From Waltergamsia citrina (lineage: Eukaryota > Ascomycota > Sordariomycetes > Hypocreales > Bionectriaceae): a stretch of DNA of 64,000 nucleotides. A program made the position numbers and the translations under genes. The notes under the pieces are model-generated. The model was not told where the DNA came from. It ran no database searches and worked only from the letters and a program-made list of their open reading frames with translations. Location of the stretch: the NCBI GenBank assembly GCA_022814615.1, contig JAKLNE010000052.1:159814-223813 (forward strand), written 5' to 3'. Shown piece by piece: positions 55,853-64,000 of this stretch. Within the stretch, counting starts at the first letter, position 1, and every line of letters starts with the position of its first letter.

Positions 55853-56813
55853 ATGGCTGAATACGTTATCAACGACGCTGACTTGACGGGCCTCAATGGC
55901 AAAGTTGTTGTCATCACAGGTAAGATTACTGCTAGGAAATCTCACATACGCACCCAATCGGCGTTGTGTCTACTCCTACTGATACAGACACCGCACAGGC
56001 AGCTCATCAGGCATTGGATTAGCCACAGTACAGCTGCTCCTCTCTCTAGGTGCCTCCGTGGTCGGCGCCGATATATATCCACCATCCGAGTTTATCGACC
56101 CATCGGCAGCCTTTACTTTTCAGAAAACAGACGTGACAAGCTGGGATAATCTAACAACCCTCTTCAAGCGCACAAAGGAGGTTCACGGCCGCGTTGACCA
56201 CGTCTTTGCCAATGCCGGCATTTCACCTCGCGCTAATTACTTATCAAGCGAGGTCGACGAAAATGGTGATCTTCTAGAGCCCACACACCAGGTTCTTGAT
56301 GTCAACATGAAAGGCGTCATGAACACCACTACCCTCGCTATCCACCACATGCGCAACCAGCCAGCCCCAATTGGCGGTAGCGTAGTCATCACTTGTTCCA
56401 TTGCTGGACTGCAGCGTTTCCGCGCGGTTGACTATGCCACAGCCAAACACGGCGTGCTAGGTTTTATGCGTGGTATGAAGCAGGTTCTAGAGACTGAGCA
56501 GGTCCCCGTTCGTGTGAATGCTATTGCACCCAGTTGGACGCGCACAGGGGTTGTGCCTGAGACTATTATGAAGCAGCTCGGTGTCGAACTACAAAGCCCT
56601 TTGTCTGTTGGACGTGGTGCGGCAGGGCTTATGGTGGATGTGAAGAGGGATGGGCACCTGATCCACATCTCTCTCGGTCGCTATCAGGAGGTTGAAGAAG
56701 CGGTGCTGCTACCAGCCTTCCGCAAGGTGGTAGGGGAGAACTTCGTGCTCGAAGACACTACCCTTATGCAAATGATGGAGGCTATGAATGGTGTTTACAA
56801 GGACAAGGTATGA
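55853..56813 (+). CDS. Short-chain dehydrogenase/reductase (SDR)
   Basis: Exons 55853-55919 and 55999-56813 (intron 79 bp, phase 1) give 293 residues. KVVVITGGSSSGIGLATVQ is the cofactor loop, completed across the intron; SVVGADIYPP ends the second strand with an acidic residue, pointing to NAD(H). ANAGISPRANY is the NAG motif, TCSIAGLQ holds the catalytic serine, YATAK the Tyr-Lys pair and NAIAPSWTRTG the following loop. A C-terminal segment beyond residue 240 is longer than the minimal SDR. It oxidises a secondary alcohol of unknown identity, in the cytosol. The family resembles 15-hydroxyprostaglandin-dehydrogenase-like fungal SDRs. Confidence 0.88.
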
Positions 56814-57525
56814 GGCGAAAGAATTGGATAAGTAGGTAGAGCTATCGATAGAATCACACTTACCCGGATGATATACCAATAAGTGATGCCTATTGTCAAC
56901 ATCTCGCGGCGCATATTGGTTGTAAGACTGCTGACCATCTACCTATCAATTCAGCGACAAGTCAAATAATATTGGCAAAGTCTACATAGAAGCTTCTGTC
57001 GGAAACTTGTATGGAAATCAGGACAAAGGGAAATCTAGTCTTTGAATAGATAGTGAAATCATGCCGCAGGTCATGAGTTCTGGCTTCCAACTTCCTTAGC
57101 TGTCACATTTGCAGGAGAACAGTGTCCGAGTGACACTATCATACAGCTTCCGTGCGATTATACAATAAACAGGGCCTGAAAACTGAAGAGGAGTGTCATG
57201 ATGCACCGAAGGGATAGGTCAAGAAGAGATTCTACTACTGAAAGATAGTTTCATTTCTTGAAACAGGGAAAAAATGCAAGCATCCGGTCGATCTGTTACA
57301 CACCTATCATCAAAGGGATTGATACGCACTAAACAGTGTTATAGGAGAGGCTTGGACGGGACGTGGTAATTTCTAAGCCAGTGCATAGGGCGTGGAGTAT
57401 TAGGAACAAATTACTGTAAAACAGCCCTTGGGTGTTGCTTACCCCTGATCTCGAATACTGTGGGAGTTTGCTGAGGAATTTATTGGGCGATCCTGACAAG
57501 CTACAGACCTAATAGAGCTCTCTCC
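56814..57525. other. Convergent spacer
   Basis: 712 bp between convergent genes; no gene or clear repeat seen. Confidence 0.5.
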
Positions 57526-58952
57526 TTAGAGCTGAGAGAACATGTATCTCATTCCCGCCCAATTCTCTTCTCCAGAGGGTACGATCTGACTGGCGGGGAT
57601 GACAAACCCACCACTTCCGCTTGACGAAGGACGAAGCTCGAAACCCCAAGCAAATTCAATATCTGCTACATCAGTCGCCCAGTCAGTACTGCTGCCAGCT
57701 GTCTGATAAATTGTCTGACATGTCGGGCCGTATTGAAAAGATAGTCCATTGACTCCACGAATTGCATTTGCGACGCCGCCGGCTACAGACATCTGTGATG
57801 CATGATTGGGGGCTCTTGCGCTGCAGCTGTACCCGTAAGGAAGCAGGATCAGCTGACTGTATGAATGCCAGTCAATGTAAGACTTCACGCCGACACTGTT
57901 AGCAAGTGTCTGTAAATGGCTGACGAGTGCGCGGTTTTCGGGCGTGTCTCCGGCAGCTTGTCCTCGGTAGGTTTCAGCACAAGGATTTGTCGATGAGCCA
58001 CCGGCAATATTCCACTGGTACGGCCAGTTGCGGTTCACGTCAGTGCCGACGCAAGAATTTCCTGACCGTCGCTGGCGATTCTTTCGCCATAAGCGATCGG
58101 TCGTGGAAGTGTAAACGAAGCCTGCGCGTTGTTAACAAGGCCAAGAAACGTCTGTTTCTGAAGAACTAACCGTCTGGATTGACTACGGGGATGATGAATA
58201 TATCGAAACGATCTAATATATTTCGAACGAGAGCATCATTGTTCTGATAACCCTGAACAATTTTGTACGCCATATATTCTACAGTCTAGAAGTAATTTAG
58301 TCAAGATAAAGCCTCAAAATGCCTTGACATACTTACTGGTGCAGTGATCCATTCTCGGGCATGGACTGTGCCGTGCCAGACAATCGCAGGGTTTCTACCA
58401 GCTCCGTTTCGGCCCCAAAGCTGGATACCTTGGATAGCGCGGCCTTCGACCGAATTTCCAACTGAGAAGATCCGGGAGTTACCTGAGAAAGCAGCTTGAA
58501 GATCTCTGAGATACTGTAGATGATCGTTGAACTGCCTGTATGAGCTAAAGTATGAAATGTCGGGAATTTGAGCCACTCCACCCAACATCATCGTGGGTGC
58601 TGTAGTTTCAACTGTCAGTTATATCACAAGCGTTAATAGCTATTGCATACGCACAATCCCAGCTGTCTAAGTCCCCTTCCGCATTTATATCTTCCCCCAA
58701 GTCTTCCGACATCAAAGTAGCGTTGAGTTGAAGTGCTTCGAAGGCGTCCAGCTTTTCCGGACTTATGGCAACGTCAAGTGAGGTTCGAGAATTCTGGCAA
58801 CTTAAAGAGACGTAATTGACAGTATACAATGCATTTTCGACGTTTTCATAGTTATCATCATCAACGTCAATGTGAAAAGTCTTGTAGCCATCATATGACA
58901 CTTTCGCGTTCGCGAAAGCTCCGACAGCTACCAGAATGGCGAAAAGCTTCAT
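57526..58952 (-). CDS. Secreted zinc carboxypeptidase (M14A, pro-form)
   Basis: Four exons on the minus strand: 58952-58655, 58611-58337, 58285-58171 and 58121-57526; introns are very short (43, 51, 49 bp) but phase-consistent; 427 residues. Signal peptide MKLFAILVAVGAFANA, then a propeptide of about 80 residues (YKTFHIDVDDDNYENVENAL...) and the catalytic domain: HGTVHAREWITAP (zinc His and Glu), GTDVNRNWPYQW (substrate Arg region), YIDWHSYSQLILLPYGY (third zinc ligand) and FAWGFELRPS (catalytic Glu). It trims C-terminal residues from peptides outside the cell. I use the second in-frame ATG (58952) because it starts the signal peptide. The PTR2 transporter is 16 kb away, so no tight link is implied. 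Confidence 0.92.
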
Positions 58953-60278
58953 ATTGATGCAAGAGAGGCGCAAATTTCTTTGGGTCTTGTAGAACTATGA
59001 TATTGATCATTCCAATATTATCTCACTCTGTTACTTGGCTATTTAAGTATTTCACATACGGCAGTACTGGGGGTTCTTTGTAAACGACTGTACACTCAAT
59101 AAAGCGAACAGACTGCCACCTGTAGAAGGTCACATTTACTAACTCACGGTGGCTCAAAACATAAAAAGTTCGTTGAACGAAATCTTGCTTTCACTACCAA
59201 TAGTAGTTGACGTGAATGTTTATACCTGCCTTTTTCGGTGGTTGCCTCCAATAGTATGTGAGAAATGAAGGTCTAGACTCTTGTCGCTCGTCAAGCCAAT
59301 AATCTTGGCGATAAAATCTACCGATATGGCTTCCACAACCAATTGAGTTGAGCGCATCGTACTGTTTACGGCATATGATTGCGTCTTAAAATAATGGATG
59401 TCTAGTCTTCACATGTACGTTAGAAGAGACGCTGCTTTTGTGGCATTGGTTGGCAGCAATGTGATAGTTATGCCTCTCGAGAAACTTGGTATATTGTAAC
59501 TAGGCGTTGAAGAACTTCGACATTTTGACCGATCTGCCGAACTGCACGTAATTAAGGCCTACGTAGTATTATCGGACCACCCTGATGGGCGTTGATGGAG
59601 GGTTGCACGATTCGGAGAGATGCATGTTCAAAGTTCCACCCTCAGTACTGAATTTACTATTGTGCTGGGTTTTTCGGATGAATTCATGTGACGTACGCCT
59701 CACGAAATTTGAATGTTCCCAATGAAGAGCAGGCGAATCTAGCTGCAATAGCAATGATCCAATGACCTGAAGACCAGGGGAGCCAACGTGATCGACAGTT
59801 CTCATACATGCATCTTGGTTAGCTTCCTAAAGGGCTGCTTTGAGTTTATGGAAGGTACTTTTGTTGATCAAATTTTCTGCTGATTCGAAAAGGTCTGGCA
59901 CTTAGAATTTGGGTATTGTTTTTGCCGTGAATAGTCTTTTAGGGAATCATTAGCTTGAAACTTGCATTAAAAGCTCGTCCACAAATTATCTTAACCCCCT
60001 CCCCATTCGTCGTACCGGATGTATACTGGTTCAAAGCCTCTCATAGCTGCCTACAACACAGAGTGTCAAGACGAACAACACAGGCGTGAACAGGTAGGGA
60101 CTCCCTCACGCCAAAACATTTTAGCCATGACCTAATTTGCTAGCAGGTGCTCTTTATCTAAATGCCAACAATTTAATTACTGTTAAGCCCCGGGTGGGAC
60201 ACATTCACTTGCTTCGCCTGATACCGATCGCTGTGTACATACCCGGGTCATAGCGTGTATCTTCGAGTCGGGACATAG

Positions 60279-60831
60279 TCACATCAGAGCGCGAGTTTTC
60301 AGGGCAGAGCCAGATGGAATAATGGTGCGAATCATAAATATCCCTTCTGGCGGTGTTCTGAATCGAGGCATATTGCGACTCTTGCTAGTTGATTTCAACA
60401 ACAAAGATCCAGGGTGCGGAGTCCCCAAGTTGATCGGCGGTGAGTCCTGCCCTACCAGGCCTCTTGAGGCTGGCTTCGACTTATCGTCGGTATGAAATAT
60501 TTCGAAATCTTTCGAGCTTAGTGGAAGTTTGATGAAGCCAACACAAGTGGGAGATCGATCAGCATCAACCCGACTGAGGGGAAAGAGACAAAGATGGGGA
60601 TTAAACACTTACATAAATTTCGACCCCAAGGGTGTGAAGAGCCATTTGCTCATGGCTAACCAACCCGCCATCCCGAAAGTCACATCAAGTGGTGCACCTG
60701 CATTCTCGCCACCGCCTAAGCTTGTCGCATTTGAAAGTTTGGAAGTCTTTTGTACTGGGCCCCACATGGAGATAATGATGGCTGCAGCAAGAATAATGAG
60801 CCCGCAGGAGATAATGCCTTCAGCCTTATAG
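60279..60831 (-). pseudogene. Fragment of a membrane protein
   Basis: Minus strand: AEGIISCGLIILAAAIIISM (a membrane helix) and GMAGWLAMSKWLFTPLGSKF, stop, then an in-frame continuation VDADRSPTCVGFIKLPLSSK to a stop at 60279. A 39-bp GT-AG stretch (GTAAGT to CCCTCAG) joins them in frame but is shorter than the other introns here. No upstream start was found; a splice acceptor-like ATAAG precedes the helix. It may be the 3' end of a decayed gene. Family not recognised. Confidence 0.3.
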
Positions 60832-61233
60832 TTATGTAACGATTAGCTCGACCTGAATACAATGTGGAAAGATTGTTTCTTACGTTATCTTACGTAGACG
60901 CAAGCTCTAACATCCAGGCTCTGAGGACTGCGCCTCTGTCGGCGTAAATTCTTATGAAGCTGTGTTTCGCTGAAGTGGGCCTCGCCCACCCTTTGGAGGG
61001 ATGTAAGGTCAGAGGCAAGAAAAGTAGCGTGGAAGCATCGTATCTTGCGCAATATTCTACGCGGCCGAGTGACGACGCGTGCTCGCGTCTGCGCGTCAAA
61101 AGCATGATATTGAGATTACTACCCTAGATGCGTGCACCCTCATCCTTTGAAAATGTGCGGCTATCTAATCAATGATATGTGTGAATATACTTACTCATAT
61201 CTGTTTGAGATAGCTCATGGCCGCAATAATGCC

Positions 61234-61264
61234 TTTTTTTTTTTTTGTTTTTTTTTTTTTTTTT
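61234..61264. repeat. Poly-T tract
   Basis: About 30 T residues broken by one G; low-complexity DNA. Confidence 0.85.
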
Positions 61265-62247
61265 CACCATCCTCGGCAGTTGTCTTAAAATATTGCTACC
61301 ACTCACACTTTGTTAATTGCTTCGGATTATTACACGTGATTACCAATGACACAGCTCAACACTTTGTACGTAGTACCAAATTTACTCAAAGTGGTAAATC
61401 CTCAATTGATTAAATTTTATCGCTTACGGCATAATCCTCTCAATTCCAATTCTAACCTATCTACATATTACTACTCATCTCAACAACAGTAAAGACAGCT
61501 TCAGGACCCTATCCATGCCGACTCTGCAACAGATCTCCGCTCAGTCTCCACTTACCGGACGATAGGGCTGTGGGGAAATTCGTACGGGTTCTCACCGTAC
61601 AAGCTCGAGTCTCGTGACTTCAATATTTGTGTGGGGAAGTCTTGTTCAGGGGTATTAAACCACAGGGCACAGATCTTCTATTTCTGCAGTATCTACCTTG
61701 AAATAAGGTAAAAAGCGCTACCAACAAGAATAATTGGAGCCAATGACAGAAATTGAAAAGCGCGGGTCAGTACATTCATAATCTGTGACATGTCGGAGAA
61801 GTTGCAAGTGTCAGATTTGTTCTTGTTGTATCTTGTGAGCAGTCACAAAGGATATTTAGGCTAAGCGATGTTGAGGGGTAATTAATCTTTTTGTGGCGAA
61901 GTACTTGTATGTGGTGCACATTGTAAGCAAGGATGGTATTGTAGGTCAATCCTTACAATCAATACTTCGCACGGGTACTCATAATCACTGACGCCGTTGT
62001 ACCTAACCATACATCCAGCGCACGCTTAAATATATCCCGTCCTTTATGTATTGTGATTGAGACAGACAACAGCCCCGTGTATGTGGAGCAGTCGCGATCT
62101 CATAGTTCTTGACTTTAGAACGGTGTGGGGCAATTGACGACTGCGGGTACTTTGCTTAATGTCCATACAAAAGAATCAATTGCCACCGAGACAAAACTAG
62201 TCAGGTGCTTCGACCAGAGCACCACCTCACAAGAGTAATATATTGCT

Positions 62248-63633
62248 TTATAATATAATAAAATGATCGCCCAAGCCCTCAAACAAGGAAACCCAAGACC
62301 TGCCATTGATATCCCACTCCCAAACTTTGTGCAGGTGCCGCCCCATCGCCTCGACCGACGTAAATTTGATTTCTTTATGGATTGACTTTACCAACTTGGT
62401 TGCACAATGCTGATGACGCGGTAAATATGCGTGGGCGCCAGCCACAAGAAGCGGGAACGTCATGCAGTAAAGTATTTTGGATCGCTTCTCAATGGCGGCG
62501 ATTGTATCAAGACATGCAGCCACATGCTGCTGAATCAAAGCGTGGGAGAAGCTCATGCCACAAATTGCACGGTAGAGATAGATTAAGCCTGCATGCTGAA
62601 ATGAGCGCACAAGGCTGTACGCCTCTATAGTCTCGCAGCTTTGGCTGCTTTCCATGTCTTTGTTGATACACCTCTGGCCCGAAATGTTGTCGAACGAGAG
62701 AGGAGCAAACGAGGGATGCAACGCTGATTCTATCTCCCGGACTTTGGCCATTGAGAATACTTCTGATCGTGAGCCGAGTGCTTCTTGATAGAAGGCCAAG
62801 TCGGCCATCTTCTCAAATACGATGCCGAGGGATTTTTGTCCATTTGGGCCTTGTGTCCACCAGACAGGGCCTTGCTCAATTTTCTTCCAGTCTCCTGTCC
62901 CAAACAGTGGCTTTTCACCTCGGAGAATGGCCGTTGTCAGATCGGCAGACATATACTCCGAAAGTAGCATTTGTAACGAGTCGAGATCAGGCTGATGGAT
63001 AACAGCATCAATGCCACCCATACGTTCGAGAATAGCTCTCACTCCGTCACGATGTTGTTGTGGTCGTGATTGAGTATGTACCACGGCCTCCAGCATGCCA
63101 TCATTGAAATATAAGATAAGCACTGAAAGCAACAGCGCTTGGAGAGCTTCCACACTTGTGCTATTACCCCAGCTTCTCGGGTCTGTCCGGATCGCCGACA
63201 AACATTCGCCTCGCATAGCGAGCATTCGACGCTGGTCGTTGCGACCATCTTGGAGTACCCGATGCCTTGCCGCAATCACGCAAGTAGTTAGGAAAACAGT
63301 TCTATTTTGTAACGCCATGGCTATGGGCGGGCTGCACGGCGTTGAAGCTGTTGTCAGAAGCGGCCAGAATCGTCGTATGAAATATTCCATGGTGTTTTTC
63401 TCATAATCGGACAATGCTGACGCATGCTCCCACGTCGGTCTTGATGTAATTTGATATTGGGTGGACACTTGTGGTATCCGGCTCGTGCACCATTTCAAGT
63501 GTTGCATGTTGTAATTGCACGGATTCCCTCCTCTGGTACATTGAGTGCATATTGGTTTGGCCAAGTCACACTTGATGCGACGTTTGCGACAGGCAAGGCA
63601 CGAGCCCTTGACGATGCGGATGCGGGAAGCCAT
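62248..63633 (-). CDS. Zn2Cys6 transcription factor (fungal-specific TF domain 2 type)
   Basis: Single exon, 461 residues. GSCLACRKRRIKCDLAKP with Cys12, 15, 22, 29, 32, 39 is a complete binuclear zinc cluster (C-x2-C-x6-C-x6-C-x2-C-x6-C) at the N-terminus, followed by a region typical of PF11951: YFIRRFWPLLTTASTPC, ALQNRTVFLTTCVIAARHR, ALLLSVLILYFNDGMLEAVV and HRDGVRAILERMGGIDA. Proteins of this type usually control secondary or nutrient genes. No obvious target cluster lies beside it; the window ends 370 bp upstream of the start. Confidence 0.9.
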   Translation of the reverse strand: MASRIRIVKGSCLACRKRRIKCDLAKPICTQCTRGGNPCNYNMQHLKWCTSRIPQVSTQYQITSRPTWEHASALSDYEKNTMEYFIRRFWPLLTTASTPCSPPIAMALQNRTVFLTTCVIAARHRVLQDGRNDQRRMLAMRGECLSAIRTDPRSWGNSTSVEALQALLLSVLILYFNDGMLEAVVHTQSRPQQHRDGVRAILERMGGIDAVIHQPDLDSLQMLLSEYMSADLTTAILRGEKPLFGTGDWKKIEQGPVWWTQGPNGQKSLGIVFEKMADLAFYQEALGSRSEVFSMAKVREIESALHPSFAPLSFDNISGQRCINKDMESSQSCETIEAYSLVRSFQHAGLIYLYRAICGMSFSHALIQQHVAACLDTIAAIEKRSKILYCMTFPLLVAGAHAYLPRHQHCATKLVKSIHKEIKFTSVEAMGRHLHKVWEWDINGRSWVSLFEGLGDHFIIL

Positions 63634-63867
63634 GCTCGCGATTGCTGCGTCGCATGTGAGTTAAATTTTTGATGATGGAGGACCAAATATACGATGCGGG
63701 ATGGACGAGAAAGGTAAATGGAGTGGCCAGTGAGATTTGGTCGATTGCATTTCCTAGTTAGGCTTAGTGGGCGATATATCCGGGATCGCAGCATGAAGGA
63801 CGAGCTGGGGTCTACGAGGAGCTCACAAGTACAAGAAGAGGTGTTAGAATCTTTAAAGGTTTCTGTT

Positions 63868-63910
<43 letters not shown>

Positions 63911-64000
63911 TTTTAATTATAAATTAACGAAAAAAAAAACAAAAAAAAAAAATTATGAGAAAAAAAATTTTAAAATAAAAAAAAAAAAAAGAACGGGTAA
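63634..64000. repeat. Homopolymer-rich A/T tract at the window end
   Basis: From about 63869 the sequence is almost only T-runs (about 39 T) followed by A-runs with TTTTAATTATAAATTAA and AAAAAATTTTAAAATAAAA blocks, unlike the rest of the window. It may be a real low-complexity spacer or an assembly/contig-end effect; the last ten bases return to mixed sequence. The first 230 bp (63634-63868) look like an ordinary promoter flank. Confidence 0.6.

Larger units (their letters stand above)
58953..62247. other. Long intergenic region
   Basis: About 3.3 kb without an intact gene. A minus-strand fragment at 60279-60831 is listed separately. A T-run of about 30 bp lies at 61234-61264, and a hairpin CGTACGG/CCGTACA-like element (with CGG-N7-CCG) at about 61577-61596. 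Confidence 0.5.

Noticed and set aside
1..64000. CRISPR arrays, prokaryotic operons or insertion sequences
   Set aside because: The window is fungal; no regularly spaced repeats, transposase frames or terminal repeats were seen.

Overview
The window is a gene-dense piece of a filamentous ascomycete (Pezizomycotina) chromosome. The evidence is short GT-AG introns (about 43-111 bp) in most genes, fungus-specific families (Zn2Cys6 regulators, 7-TM rhodopsin-like proteins, CmcJ/NvfI-type dioxygenases, DUF3445), widely spaced single genes on both strands, and AT-richer, purine-rich intergenic DNA. I cannot name the genus. I worked out 26 intact or near-intact genes plus a few relics by hand-splicing; exon limits are given in each entry and the reading-frame phases agree unless stated.

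Layout. 0-7.4 kb: 5' part of an MFS exporter (cut by the window edge), a cyclase-family hydrolase, a glutamine-synthetase-like ligase and a CmcJ-like dioxygenase. 9-16.5 kb: an SDR, a PLP-dependent alpha-oxoamine synthase and a sugar-type MFS transporter. 17.3-35.8 kb: a run of catabolic-looking genes: arylsulfatase, GH3 beta-glucosidase, FAH-family hydrolase, GFA-family protein, gentisate 1,2-dioxygenase, Zn2Cys6 regulator, a second sulfatase, a third sulfatase paralogous to the first, and a P450. 39.5-46.4 kb: a POT/PTR2 peptide transporter, a fatty-acid-hydroxylase/sterol-desaturase-type enzyme, a DUF3445 (haem-dependent N-demethylase-like) protein and a SnoaL-like protein. 46.4-50.4 kb: a gene-poor stretch with relics, one resembling the C-terminal part of a glycoside hydrolase. 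50.4-56.8 kb: a divergent UPF0261 / TIM-barrel pair (the two halves of tomato Tm-1), a 7-TM protein and an SDR. 57.5-63.6 kb: a secreted M14 carboxypeptidase and a Zn2Cys6 regulator. The window ends in an unusual homopolymer-rich A/T tract.

How the genes may work together. The most coherent block is 14.6-35.8 kb. A sugar transporter, three sulfatases, an intracellular beta-glucosidase, a P450, gentisate dioxygenase and an FAH-type hydrolase could form a route that strips sulfate and glucose from an aromatic compound, hydroxylates it and opens the ring (gentisate to maleylpyruvate, then hydrolysis). This is inference from domain content. Both ring-cleavage genes have reading-frame problems as sequenced (a 2-nt loss in the dioxygenase; a phase mismatch at one intron of the FAH gene), so the pathway may be decaying or the sequence may contain indel errors.
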